Below, piece after piece: positions 25,090-37,109 of a stretch of 64,000 nt of DNA. Position numbers and translations under genes: made by a program. This DNA is from Symbiodinium sp. CCMP2592. Its lineage: Eukaryota > Sar > Dinophyceae > Suessiales > Symbiodiniaceae. Under the pieces are notes generated by a model. It was not told the DNA's origin, made no database searches, and worked only from the letters and a program-made list of their open reading frames with translations. The stretch covers positions 434,001-498,000 of the forward strand of contig CAJNDT010004624.1 of assembly GCA_905221615.1 (NCBI GenBank). The letters run 5' to 3'. Every line of letters starts with the position of its first letter. Positions within the stretch are counted from its first letter, which is position 1.

Positions 25090-27842
25090 AAGGTAAACTC
25101 TTCGACAAGGAGAGCACTGCTTGTGGTTGAACGTCTCATCTGCGGGGCCCCGGATCCACGTGAGCTTGCCAGAGACTTGCCCGACACCAGACACCAGGAC
25201 CACCTCATCCTCGCGGATGATATGCCTTCCAGGACGTGACGCTGCGAAGAAGATCAGCACCAAGAGCCGACGTCGGTGGACTCTGCTCCATGGCAACGCG
25301 GTCTTGAGGCTGATGTCTTGGCAAAATGCAGATGGGGCCCGGGCTTGCCCGCGTAGTTGGGCCCAGTGGTATTGCAACCTGGCTGTCAGCATCGGACTTG
25401 GCTGTCTTCGGCGCTGGCTCCAGATTCATTAAAACGATAGAGTCACCTAGAGACTGCAACTCAAGCATTATTCCATGTTAATCGTATCGCTCTCTCAGGA
25501 ATCTCACTGACCGGGAGTGGCAGCTTGGGATGTTTTTACTTTACCTTCTATCTCCGAAGACGCATCAGCTGCCTAGGGTTCAGTTTAGCTTCCTCGTGAG
25601 GGTTTACGTTCTAAACCAGTGTCGAGGATGTAGACATCTTTCAAGGTTTAGGAATCATTTCTCGTCAAATCATGGATCGGCGCGGCCTTGCAGCTGCGAG
25701 TCTGCTTCTTGTGGCCGCTACTGCCGTGGTGCGTCGTGTGCAGCAGGCACTAAATGTCAGGTGTAGTCGACAAAACGTCATCGGAACAGTCGTGGTCACG
25801 ATGGTCCTCATACTTCGCGGCACCTGGGAGCACCCGCAGTACCGTACTGGCCGCCTTCATCTGTCAAGAGAACTAGTAAACTCTTTAGTAAGCTCTGTAA
25901 GCCTTCACATGAGTCGAACCAGCCACGTGGCAGGGTCGACGACGGCAGAAGAAGACGCGGGTCGCGTTGGTGGACAACGGGTCTTTGAAGCCTGAGGCTG
26001 CACAGTGTGAGCTGGCCTATAAGCATGGCTGCTGCTCGTCCCGGTCTCGCCTCCCGCGATTGCAAATCACAGCTTCTGACCCTGCACCCTACACCCCCCA
26101 AGCCCAGTGTTCCCTGCAGTGCGGCTCAGTTAGGCGGGTGGCATAAAAGCCAAACGCTCAATCCCATAGGCCACCAAATCCCTTCGACGCCTCGCAGCGG
26201 CGCTGCAGCGACGCAGAAGCTGGACCGTTGAGGCTTTCCTGTAGCTTAGGGTCTGATGTGGCAACTTTAGGACCTTTGTTTTGTTTGAGGCTTTTTGTGT
26301 TGAATTTTTGACGAGCGTCCTAGGTTCCGGCACTGTTTGGATTTCGACTGGGGCCACAGGGTCCTTCAGAACAATGGGTTGCAGCAGTTTGGGGTTGGTT
26401 GAGGGCTTTCTGGCTTTCCGCTGGCTTGCTCCGGGTTCCGGGTGTTGGGCATCGGTTGGGTGTTTGATTTGATTGGGATTTGATTCTTTTTGTTCGGGCT
26501 GTTGGCTGACGCAAACTTCGGTACGTCACTGTCGATTCCAAGGGCTTGCTCAGCCCGCGGTTGAATCGTTCACGGGCTTTGTGATGCAAGGGTCAAAGCA
26601 TCTAGTCGGGGGTTACTGCGATGGGCTCCACAATGGATCTGCGAGCAGTTCGTTCAAGTCAGCCATTGGCAGAGCCACGAAGTCTCCCCAGATTTAGACG
26701 CACAGTGGGGCTCGCAACTGCAGACACTGCGTGAAGATGGCTTTGATCTAGCCGTTGCTCCGCAGCTCAAATTTCACACTTGCGGCCCTTTGTGCAACAC
26801 CATTCTTCTGGTCATGTCATGTCATCCCGAGTCATTCCGATCCTGCCTTTTTTTGCGAGCTCACCTGTAGAAGCAGAAGAGGGCACCGGGAAGGCCCTGG
26901 AGAGGGGCGCAGTGGCCGAAGTGGGTGCACTTGGAGGTTCATGGGGAGTTATATGTAAGTGGGTTATAAGTTATAAGTAGGATAACTATACTATTGTAAT
27001 CCTACTTATAACTAGATTTACTAGAATTACAACACGTAGTGGGGGGATTTATAACCCCACTCTTGAACTAGCCACACGAGCCTCCAAGTAAGCGATGAAG
27101 CCAAGCCAGGCCGTGTCGGCGCGCTTCGCGGCCCCTCGACAGCGAAGTTCGCAGATGTAATGGCTCGTATATATATATATATATATACACAATATAATGT
27201 ATTCATGGCAAGGCTGTTTGCATGGCATACTGGCCTCTTGTGCAAACCTGCCCCACGATGTAGCTTTCTAGAAACCTTGTAGATTCGGTTGAGCGGGTTG
27301 TTGCAAACCGGATGCTCGTCTCGGATTTTTCTTGCTTTCTTAGGAAAATGTGATACTTGTGTCAGCCATTAGATGTTTTACATGCGCATGTGCAAGTGGG
27401 CTAGTACAGCCAGCCAAGCAGAATTTCGTTCATGGCAGACTTTTTTCTTGTGATACTCAAAGGCAGAATGTCTATCGCTGTAAGTGACGGTGGCAGTCGA
27501 TGCGGCGTCTGTTTTCAACACTCCACCTTCACCACTCTTCAGCCGCAAATGTCCGAAAGGCATGTGTTCCGAGTTCCGAGCCCGAAGCTTGCAAGGACAA
27601 AATCTCGAAGGACAAGTTGGATGGCAAGCCTGGTGAGGCAAGACGTCTGGATTCTAGCAGGTCTGACTTGTGTTGTGGCAAAGACATCAATAGCAATTGC
27701 CAAGATTTGGTGCAGCTTGCGAAAGTCCCAATGATAGCAAGAACAGCGCGGCGATGCAGTTTTCCCCACACCCGCACACCACATCCGCTCATCGCTGGGG
27801 GAAGCAACGGTGATTGATCGTGATAAGTTGAATGCCGCAGCA
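25090..27842. other. Intergenic, one possible first exon
   Basis: At 25672 an ATG opens MDRRGLAAASLLLVAATAVV, which resembles a signal peptide or anchor and is followed by CAG|GTGTAG near 25761; no second exon could be matched. The stretch 26240-26500 is T/G-rich. A foldback element lies at 26949-27066. Otherwise nothing recognised. Confidence 0.35.
26949..27066. repeat. Nested foldback element (MITE-like)
   Basis: Inner arms GTTATAAGTAGGAT (26970-26983) and ATCCTACTTATAAC (26999-27012) are perfect. Outer arms AGTGGGTTATAA and TTATAACCCCACT pair with one gap. AT-rich and non-coding. Confidence 0.6.
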
Positions 27843-28157
27843 TCAGTCGTCATACACCTCGTCATCGGACGCAGCTGGCCTGGCAACATCAGCAACAGCA
27901 GCAAAGGCGGAAACAACAGCAGCAGCTGCAATGCAGCCAGAGTATGCTAAGGTCTGCAGTTCTGTGCCATGAGCGTATCGGCACAGGTCTTGGGCCCATG
28001 GTTGAAGCGCGTGGCTGAGGAGGAAGGCAGTGATGCCAAGGCGCATTCTTTTCCTGTAGGCTTTTTGTTTCTGGTGCTCTTGCGATAGACGCATTCCTTC
28101 CGTAGGGTCGACGAAGTTCATCGCGTGCGTGGCTTCTGCAACTGCCCAGTCTCCACA
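27843..28157 (-). CDS. C-terminal exon of an unidentified membrane protein
   Basis: On the minus strand an open frame follows a likely acceptor (TTTAATTAG at about 28158) and ends with TGA at 27843-27845. It contains MNFVDPTEGMRLSQEHQKQK, a basic stretch, two hydrophobic segments (LGITAFLLSHALQ and GCIAAAAVVSAFAAVADVA) and an acidic tail SDDEVYDD. The pattern suggests a membrane protein with a cytosolic acidic C-terminus. An ATG at 28119-28121 could also start a 92-residue protein. Upstream exons on the minus strand were not identified and I do not recognise the family. Confidence 0.42.
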   Translation of the reverse strand, partial: CGDWAVAEATHAMNFVDPTEGMRLSQEHQKQKAYRKRMRLGITAFLLSHALQPWAQDLCRYAHGTELQTLAYSGCIAAAAVVSAFAAVADVARPAASDDEVYDD

Positions 28158-28639
28158 TGAGTGCTAATTAAATCGTTCTCAGGGCCGTTGCTTTGGGACA
28201 GCTTCAAGAACATGCTCACATTGTCCAGCTGTCCTGTGTGCCAGCCCCTACAACGATTCTTGCGTGGGGGCACCAGTCAGACAAATGGGTGCGAACCCGT
28301 CATCAAGGATGGACCTGTAATCCACGGCGGGAGAAGCAGTACGGTTGGCCCGGCCTGTTGCAGTTACAAGGGCAGAACAAACAGGAAGCCCCCACAACAG
28401 AAGAGCGACGCGACACTTCTGGCCGAGGGGCTGGCATCATCTAATGATGGAGGAACCGAACCGGAATGCCCTCACCACAGTCTTTGGCGGTTCAGTTTGG
28501 ACGACACTGAAGGTTGCGACCTCGGCATATTGACGTAGAGACCAAGTCCTTCCCCGATACGGATTCGTCCAACCTTCGGGCCTTACTTCCTCTTTCCAAA
28601 AGCCCATATGCATAGATGGAAGGTGCATACAGACATATG

Positions 28640-28745
28640 CTATATCTATATCTATACCTATATCTATATCTATATCTATATCTATATCTATATCTATATC
28701 TATATCTATATCTATATCTATATCTATCTATATATATATATGTTA
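28640..28745. repeat. (TATATC)n hexanucleotide array
   Basis: About 15 near-perfect TATATC units ending in TATATATA. Confidence 0.9.
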
Positions 28746-29479
28746 TATGTTATAACTGCATATGATACGCACACACACATATATACATTTCTATATATTT
28801 ATATATACACACATGCACACTGCATTTAAGTGTATATATACACATGTATATACACATTTCTATAGCCACATGCTCGCACCAAGCCTTGACAATGGAGGTT
28901 CTCTTGTTGCCATTGCTCATCGGGCCCAGTGACACCTTGACCAAGACCATGCCAGAGGCTGCGAGTGCGGCCTCCGACCTTGAGGCAACTTGGATAGGGA
29001 GATTCGGATTTAGAGATAGATAGATGCGTAAATACAGGTCAGTTTCACAGAAAACAATTAGAGAGTCCAAGCCTTGGATCCTGAAAGCATTTTGCTTGAG
29101 CGCGCCTTGCCATCAGAATAATTTGAGCCAGGGCAACGCTTGCGATGTTTTATGTTATGACATGAGGTTAGCCGGAGATATCCCGGAGCCTCGGCAGCTT
29201 CGGGACACAGTGATTTCTCCGTAGTCAGGTCACTATAGCGCCCAGCCTGGTCTGCTTGTGCCCGGCCATTTACAAGGACCGGGTTAATTTCGGGGTCGAT
29301 CGGGTCTTCAGACCGTCCACATATGATGAGATCCTGGTCGCCAGTGACAGTGGCGCAGAAGTGGAGCACTCTGCACATCCTCACTTGGCGGCTAGCCATG
29401 TTCAGCCTGTCGAAGCCGTGGAAGAAGGCTTCTGCCCAAGCCCACATAAATCTCGCAAGGTCCGAAGACAAATGCAAAA

Positions 29480-29562
29480 AATATGTGTATATATATGTAT
29501 ATATATATGTATGTATGTATGTATGCATGTATGTATGTATGTATAAACATGCCCCTACATAC

Positions 29563-29600
<38 letters not shown>

Positions 29601-29615
29601 GTATATATATATAGG

Positions 29616-29663
<48 letters not shown>

Positions 29664-29685
29664 CATACACACACACATAGACGCA
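29480..29685. repeat. TATG / TA microsatellite array
   Basis: TATATATG and TATG units, then long TA runs, then ACACACACA. Confidence 0.9.
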
Positions 29686-31189
29686 TGCACATGTGAGTAT
29701 GGTCGTGTATCCCCAGGCCGAGGCCTGTGGAGCTTCCGAGATGGCCACGATGCTTGCGGACAAGCTGGGCGACTTGACGCCCGATTCTTAGCTGGGGCTC
29801 AGGAAAGGTTATGAGATTCAGGGCTTCAGGATGTCTTTCGGGATCTAGCCGCCTGGCCCGCGTTTTCCTGGGATACTATGATACCCGGGAAGTCAAAGAG
29901 GCCTGGATACAAGAAATGATTTTAGAGACGTACGCTTTATCGTCGGCTCAGGTGTCCGGGTTCAAGATCCTTACCCTTCCAAGAGAAAGTCGGGCTCCCA
30001 AGAATAAGAATGTGAGCTGACGGTGGCAAGGGGCAAAAGCATGCGTGCTATGTGCTAAAAAAAACCTTGCCACCAAGAGTCAAGCCCGAATCAAGTTCCA
30101 AACACATCCAAAAATCTGTTGAGTCTATGCCTTCCGAGAATCCGAGAACCGGAAGCCAGGCCCACTTCTGGCGTTACCCACATCCTCGTCTGTGATCATG
30201 GCTCTCCGGCAGCCAAAGTGACGGCAGCGCGGGAAGCAGTGCGGTCCGAGCTGGAGGTGTGGAGTGTGTGATTGTGTGCTAAGCCGTGATAGGCATCAGC
30301 TGTTCGATTGCTTGGACCGGCCGCGCTTTAAGGACGGCCCCGGCTCTAATGGCTGACACCTCGAAGCTATCCGGGCTAACCGACTTCACACGGAGGTGAA
30401 GCCATCGGGGTCTCAGGTTTCATTCAGACTCAAACTTGGAGGTGAAACTGGGTCGCAGCGTGACTGCCTGCTGCATGGAACGACGCGAAGGCGGGCATGG
30501 GTTCTTTCCATCCTTTTGCAACAGTCTTTCTGACAGCATAGGGGGCACTTGTATTTCTGGGTCATGACTTCGGGTACTTGGCTGAACATCAGTGCACCAC
30601 AAGCAACGGCGCTCCTCAGAAAGGCCTAAAGCGTGTTTGCGAGTTTGTACAAGCCTTCTGAGTTTCAGAAGGTGCCCAGTACGACTTCAACGGACCCTTG
30701 CTGGAGGAGGCTCTCAAGGTCGATACGTCCTTCGCGCACAAGTCGTGGGGTTTCTGTTCTGGGGGTTTCCAATGCCATGACAAGTTGTCGGAAAGCCCGG
30801 CAGACCGTTCCGAGGCACGAGACGTAATGAAACAAATTACTCAGGGCATGCCAGATTCTGATGTAACACCAGAGAGACAGAGAGAGAGCACAAGCCAAGC
30901 TTGATGTTGGGGAAAGAGCCGTGCCAGTCCGAGTGTCCAGATCCTATGTCGGACACGAACACAGGCTTAGCGCTGTGCCCTGGGGATCTGGGAGGGTTGT
31001 TTGTCAGGCCCCACGCCCCGCAAGCAAGTAAGCAAGAGAGCACAAGTGCGCGGCGCAGGGCAACAACCCTCCACCATAGCCTTGGTGAAAGAGAGAGGGC
31101 GAGAGAGAGAGAGAGAGGGCACGCCCTCAAGCCTGGGGAAAGAAAGAGAGAGAGAGAGAGAGCAGTAGTGCGCGGTGTGAAGGCAGGGC

Positions 31190-32736
31190 TCAGGCAGGTG
31201 GAGCTGCTATAAATGGTGCACTGGAAGCGACTGACGAGATACGCGAGGGACCCCTGTTCCTGCCGCTCTCGTAAGAGCTGCTTGTACATAGGCAGGAGCT
31301 GCTTGGCAGCCTCGCAAGGCGAGGCTCGTCGAGCCAACATTTCGTTGGCTTGATCGCGTATGGCGCCGAGAAGCGGCACGAATGTGCCCTCCTGTAAGCT
31401 TAGTAAGCCTCGTCTGACTTGTCGAGCACGAGTGACAAAAAAAAGCTTAGTAAGCTAGCAACGACAGAACGCAAGAGTCGATACAAGAGAGGGCGCTTAT
31501 ACTGCACCTGCCCCACTACACCGCCTAAGGCCATGAGTGTGAGCCTGGGCTCATAGCGCAATAGGAAGCCTAAGCGATTCGCCGGCGCACCGTAAAACCA
31601 CGAGCCGGGTTGGGGCAGCCTAGAGATCCTAAATACGCCTTCAAAATGCTTCGACTGAAGCCATGCGCGGTGTCCCAAGACAAACTTAGCATTAGCAGCC
31701 AAGATGCGCTCCTGGGTAAGGGCAACTGGCGGTATTACCTGTTGTGTGTAGTGCAAGCAGCTAGACAGGGGCCCGGCAGCATAGTGAGCGCTCCGGGAGC
31801 GATTGTCTGAGGGGCTCAAAAAGCCGTCTTTTGCGAGTAATGCTCGAAAGAGCTTTACTGCCCGTGAGTTGCCGCTGCTGGATTGGGAGCACGGGCGCCG
31901 CTATCTCTTCCCCTACGGCCATCGGTGCCCCCGACAGAGAGAAGCCAAGCACAGTGGCGCGGTCCGTGCACAATTTGGGTCCCCACGGTGTATGATCCAA
32001 CTTGATCAATTGCTCCTTGGAAGGCAAAACGCAGAACATGAGCGATGACTTGCACTTGCATCTGCACGGGCCGGACAAGAGTGAGGCGGGAATCACGTCG
32101 TCGTCCTCAAAATGCCCTCCCGCGTACGAGTCAAGAATGTGTCGGGGCACCCGCAACTGATCCCGACGTACAATTGTACCATTCAACCACGGGACCTTGC
32201 TGGGCTCGATACAGCCTTTGTATTTGCCTGCACCATTGAGAGAAGCTAGAGGCTTGAATGTCGCTACAATAGTCCTCGTCCCAGACGATTTGCGCAGCTT
32301 CGACTTCACTCAGGAGCAGGATGCCTGCCGCAGCGTTGACGCGTTCGCATGGCATGTCCAGCGACCGAAGCTTCCCACCTCGAAAGCATGTGTGCTGCAG
32401 GACATGAAACCCTGCGTTTTTGAGGGCAATGAATGTATTCTGCGCTTGTGCCACCCACTCGACACTGCTACCCTCTGTGGAATTATCATCCATATAAGCC
32501 CGAAGGAGCCGAACACGGGGAATGCGGTGGAGCCGGCAGATCAAAAGGTCCATAGCAATGCAGATTTTTTGGACTTGTGTCAAACCAGTAATTACAGAGG
32601 GCAACAGCCCAACAGGAGAGGGCACCAGCCCCAGCGAGTGACCAAGGTGCCCAGGGAATTCTTCGTGGATACACAGTTTCATTGTCGTGGGGGGCACAGG
32701 TTTTCGAACATGGGCACCAAACACTTGTACAGTCAC
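31190..32736 (-). pseudogene. Frameshifted relic with reverse-transcriptase-like YMDD
   Basis: Three to four minus-strand frames (32736-32131, 32309-31761, 31819-31400, then about 31379-31190) overlap or abut end to end and all read as protein-like sequence, as expected of one gene broken by frameshifts. The first contains LLRAYMDDNSTE followed by a helix and GFHVLQHTC, resembling the YxDD box of LINE-type reverse transcriptases, but no other RT block could be confirmed. GA-rich repeats at about 31080-31165 lie just beyond its 3' end. It may be a decayed non-LTR retroelement or another retrocopied gene. Confidence 0.35.
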
Positions 32737-33730
32737 AGTACAGTCAAGCCCATCCAGTCAAAATGACGGGATGGGGAAGCTCCCCAGAGCGGGGGGCAGG
32801 GACTGCCTGCCTCCCAAGCCCCTGAGCAAGGCAACAAAGAGCGAGAGCGAGAGAGAGAGAGAGAGAGAGAGATGCCAGGTGAAAGCAATGCGTTTACAAG
32901 GTTGATAAGTAATTAGGGGACTTTGGTTGCGAGAGCTTCACGAGTGCTTCACGTTTAGCTATCAGGACCTGCCTCCAGGGGCATTCGCGAAGGTGGCGCT
33001 TTTGTTCCTGCAGGACCCAGTGAACCTCGCATGTCCTGTTGTAGAAGGTCTGCTAGCTTCTGAGCATGAGCCTGTGACGGAGCACTCCGTTCCATGTGCC
33101 CCCAGCCCCACACTTTCTACATAGGTTGATTGAGCGGCCGAATTCCAAAATCAGCCGTTTTCGTGATCGCTGAATGCATGGCCGGTCCACTTACCATTTT
33201 ATGTTGAAAACGTCGCATCAGCCTCAAGGCCTCTGCGCAGCATAGGCTATTGGCATGATGCATTTTGTGGACATTGTGGACTTGGGCATGGGCCCGGTTG
33301 GTTTCAACCAACGGTCGAGGACTCGGATACATCGAGGTCGGGCTCCAGAAGATTAAAACCCTTCGGCTCGCAAATGGCCGAAGTCGCACTGTGATTGTTT
33401 AGCTCTCTTGCAACACGTCTCCTATCGGAAGATCGCTCGAATCTAGGAAGGGCTCACTCGTCCTGCTTTGCCGCAGGAAGGGCGCCATGCAGGTCCTGGA
33501 GGGGACATCGCCAAGATCGTGGAAGGAGCTCCATCAGGGCCTACAGGTCGTTCTGGTCGAATGTTCTTGGTGATCCGCTGAGCCTTCCAGGAGTGTTGGC
33601 CGAGCGAAAAGACCTGAAGATTGAAACCACCGGGGTCTTGGCAGGCCCGCTTCTTTGCGCATTTCGGGGCTTAAGAGCTTGGTGTGCTACAAGTCGCGAG
33701 GATTGACAAATTTATACCCTCGATTTATCC
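32737..33730. other. Intergenic, no gene recognised
   Basis: Contains a GAGAGA run at 32838-32872. Nothing else was recognised. Confidence 0.4.
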
Positions 33731-33803
33731 AGGGTCCGGAAGGGTGGCCCTGGGTACCCTTGGGAACAGGGTCCGAAAGGGTCGCCCGACCCATTCGGAC
33801 CCT
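33731..33803. repeat. Inverted-repeat element, family B copy 1 (73 bp)
   Basis: AGGGTCCGGAAGGGT at the left end and ACCCATTCGGACCCT at the right end pair with two mismatches. A third GGGTCCGAAAGGGT lies inside. Related to 36029-36124. Confidence 0.65.
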
Positions 33804-34063
33804 ACCTCAGATATTAGAAAAGCAAGCCAGTTAAAACCAGATTTAACTTGCCTGCAGTAGTCCTGCGGTATCACCGCACCGAAAGAATGCCTTTTGGGGG
33901 GTGGCTGACGGGGGGGGGCACTAGGCATTGAAATACCTTGTAGACCCCCGGAGTGCCTTGTATGGGGGTCATAGAATATGAGAGAATAGGTGTGCTTGCG
34001 AGTGGTACAAAACATTTACCCTGAAAACCTAAACCCTGAAACCTATACACCAAAATCCAGAGA

Positions 34064-35803
34064 CATCCAAAAACCTCAAAATCCAGAATCCTTGGAAGAG
34101 CCCCTGAACCCACAAACCCCTAAACCCAGAAATTCTTAACCCTTATGTCGCTTATGTCCCGCAGTAACCCAAAACCCCAAGCGCAGAAACCCTAAACCCA
34201 GAAAGCCCTTGAACCCAGATACCCACCAAGCCCCCAAACGCAGAAGCATTGTACCCAAGCGCCTGAACTCAGAAACTGAAAACCCAAAACCACTGAACAG
34301 AGGAACCGCTGAACCCAGAAACCCTAAACCCAGAATCCCAGAAACCCTGAGCCCATATCCCAGAAACCCTAAACCCAGATCCCAGAAACCCTGAGCCCAT
34401 GAACCCTGGCATGAACAGCCTGGCTTCAAGTGAAATCGGCTTGAAGTTGATCCTGTATGTTCGTCCTTAATCGCTACAGACCTCGCCAGGCTTGCCCGAG
34501 TGTGAGTGTCAAAACCCAGAAACCCAAAACCTTGTACTCCAAACCCTTGAACTCAGAAGCTAACAACCCAGAACACCTAAACCCAGAAGTTCTGAACCCC
34601 CAAATCTGCGAGTAAGCCCAGAAACCCTGCACGCAGAAACCCTAAACCCAGAAAACTCCTGAAGCCAGAAATGCAGAACCCAGAAACCGCAAACCCCGGA
34701 AGCCGCAGACATCATAACCTGAAACCCAAAATCACCGAACCGAGAACCGCTGAACCCAGAAACCGCAAACACCCAAACACAGAAACCCTGTAGAACCCAG
34801 AATCCCTAAGCCCTTAAACCAAAACCTTAAACCCCTGGACGCTGCACCGAAGCACAATAGCGGCTTGAAGCAAGTCACATGTCGTGCTCGAATCGAGTGG
34901 CCGACATGCCGACGCCACAGGGGCGACGCCGGGCGTCGCAACAGGAATCCACCGAGCGGCGCCCGGCGTCACCCCGCTCCCACAGGTGTGGGCGACGCCG
35001 GGCGCCGCTCGGTGGATTCCTGTTGCGACGCCCGGCGTCGCCCCTGTGGCGTCGGCATGTCGGCCACTCGATTCGAGCACGACATGTGACTTGCTTCAAG
35101 CCGCTATTGTGCTTCGGTGCAGCGTCCAGGGGTTTAAGGTTTTGGTTTAAGGGCTTAGGGATTCTGGGTTCTACAGGGTTTCTGTGTTTGGGTGTTTGCG
35201 GTTTCTGGGTTCAGCGGTTCTCGGTTCGGTGATTTTGGGTTTCAGGTTATGATGTCTGCGGCTTCCGGGGTTTGCGGTTTCTGGGTTCTGCATTTCTGGC
35301 TTCAGGAGTTTTCTGGGTTTAGGGTTTCTGCGTGCAGGGTTTCTGGGCTTACTCGCAGATTTGGGGGTTCAGAACTTCTGGGTTTAGGTGTTCTTGGTTG
35401 TTAGCTTCTGAGTTCAAGGGTTTGGAGCACAAGGTTTTGGGTTTCTGGGTTTAGGGTTTCTGGGCTATGGGCTCAGGGTTTCTGGGATTCTGGGTTTAGG
35501 GTTTCTGGGATATGGGCTCAGGGTTTCTGGGATTCTGGGTGTAGGGTTTCTGCGTTCACCGGTTCCTCTGTTCAGTGGTTTTGGGTTTTCAGTTTCTGAG
35601 TTCAGGCGCTTGTGTACAATGCTTCTGCGTTTGGGGGCTTGGTGGGTATCTGGGTTCAAGGGCTTTCTGGGTTTAGGGTTTCTGCGTTTGGGGTTTTGGG
35701 TTACTGCGGGACATAAGCGACATAAGGGTTAATAATTTCTGGGTTTCGGGGTTTATGGGTTCAGGGGCTCTTCCAAGGATTCTGGATTTTGAGTTTCTGG
35801 ATG
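34064..35803. repeat. 1.74-kb palindrome of degenerate telomere-like repeats
   Basis: Left arm 34064-34970 and right arm 34994-35803 are reverse complements around a 23-nt spacer. The inner several hundred bases read as identical; the outer part shows scattered substitutions, and the left arm carries about 100 extra bases near 34395-34510. The arms consist mainly of alternating TTTAGGG-like and TTTCTGGG-like units (AAACCCAGAAACCC on the left). Near the centre is GC-rich sequence with repeated GACGCCGGGCGTC. Apparent 60-117-codon frames occur in mirrored pairs and are not genes. Confidence 0.9.
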
Positions 35804-36028
35804 CTTTTGCGCAGGCCCCGCGAACTTAGGTAGGAACCCGAGCAAACAACCACGGCCTGGGAAGCTTGAGTGTGCGCCTTGTCCCGAGGCCCGCTGCCTG
35901 CTACTTCTGTGAACTTCTGCGTGGGTGCTGGAAAAATATATGCGGAAACCATGCTGAATATCATGAAAACTATGTTGAGCCATACCCAAATTCAAGCCGA
36001 GCCCGACGCAGACTCAATGACTACCAGC

Positions 36029-36124
36029 AGGGTCCGAATGGGTGGGTCCGAAAGGGTCCGGCCAGATCTACGGGAGACCCTGGGAACCACCCTTTCGGAC
36101 CCACCAAACAGGGTTCGAAAGGGT
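36029..36124. repeat. Inverted-repeat element, family B copy 2
   Basis: A perfect 16-bp inverted repeat, GTGGGTCCGAAAGGGT at 36042-36057 and its complement at 36089-36104, flanked by further GGGTCCGAATGGGT and GGGTTCGAAAGGGT units. This family occurs on both sides of the large palindrome. Confidence 0.65.
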
Positions 36125-36523
36125 GTCCCCCGGCCGACCCTGCGTATCTCGATCCTATACAAATTTTGCATGAGATGTACTCGGGCCCTGAGAAACCGAA
36201 ACATGGACACCTTGACGGCCTGAGCCCAAAAACCTCGAGGACATGTAGGAAGCTGACAGGTCATGCCCTGTTGGAGGAGCTCCTGCTGAAACGTGCACAG
36301 AAGGCAATCCCTTACCACCTGTTCACCTGAAATTGTGCGAGTCCGAGCGCAGCGGGTCATTTCGAGTGCTTTCCGCTCGGTCACACAGTTGCAGACGTTG
36401 CACTGCATCCCAGAGGATGGTTTTCCATGCCCGCTGTCGGTGCGGGGCAATCATAGTGTGCCAAAGTCTCTAGTTAAGAAGTTACCGAGCCAGGCACATG
36501 GGCTTGTATCATGTTGCATCATA

Positions 36524-37109
36524 TCAGCCGCTCGTCCCCAATATGGTGCAAAGTTGCCATTGCCCCGCAGTCCGCGCACGAGCAGTTTTCTGCCGCCATC
36601 TGTCGAGCACCACCCGTGAGAAAAGGTATTGAAGGCACAGAGTCTCGAGCTGTCCGCCACTGGCTGCCCTGCGATGGAGCCACTCACTGCAGCTGTCCGG
36701 CAGATCATCCGTGTCCGTTGGAAGGGCAACGACACGGGTGGAATGGTCAAACTCTTCAAAAGGAGGGAATGCGGTAGTCGCACGGCATGTGGCTAAACAT
36801 ATTGTAAAGTTCAAAAGAGATATACAAGACATGGCTCTGCATGGGATTGTATCTTGCGATTTGGGCATGCAATTTTCGGAACCAATCCAGGACAGGCAGA
36901 TCGGCAGGAGGAGAGGCGAGTGTCACTGCAAGGCAACAGAAAGAGACAATGCATTCAGGGTCGGCTTGGAGAAGCCTGGCATGACCGTCGCTGCTGCCCG
37001 GCTTGTACCTGGAAGGCCACCCCCGACCCGCATGATCATCTAGAGCCCTGAGAACACTACCCACCTCGGACAATGTAGCACACGGACCAACTCTTGAGCG
37101 CGAACTCAC
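36524..37109 (-). pseudogene. Possible reverse-transcriptase relic
   Basis: Two overlapping minus-strand frames (37109-36756 and 36868-36524) both read protein-like. The first ends in HVLYISFELYNMFSHMP, which resembles motif A of non-LTR or Penelope-like reverse transcriptases (F-D-x-x-x-x-F/M-F), with Glu in place of the catalytic Asp. The second continues with SEWLHRRA and FSRVVLDRW. This is weak evidence; it could be an unrelated retrocopy. Confidence 0.28.

Larger units (their letters stand above)
28158..30836. other. Microsatellite-rich intergenic DNA
   Basis: Contains the TATATC hexamer array and the TATG/TA array listed separately. Frames across these are Ile/Tyr-rich artefacts. No gene could be supported. 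Confidence 0.45.

Noticed and set aside
24469-25392. 307-codon open frame on the minus strand
   Set aside because: It lies antisense to the FERRY3 exon, whose plus-strand frame matches a known family; GC-rich third positions keep the opposite frame open.
29058-29690. 210-codon minus-strand frame
   Set aside because: Half of it is translated TA/TATG microsatellite (Tyr/Ile runs).
34865-35099. Pair of almost identical 74-residue frames on opposite strands
   Set aside because: Consequence of the palindrome centre; both arms give the same frame, so no evidence for a gene.
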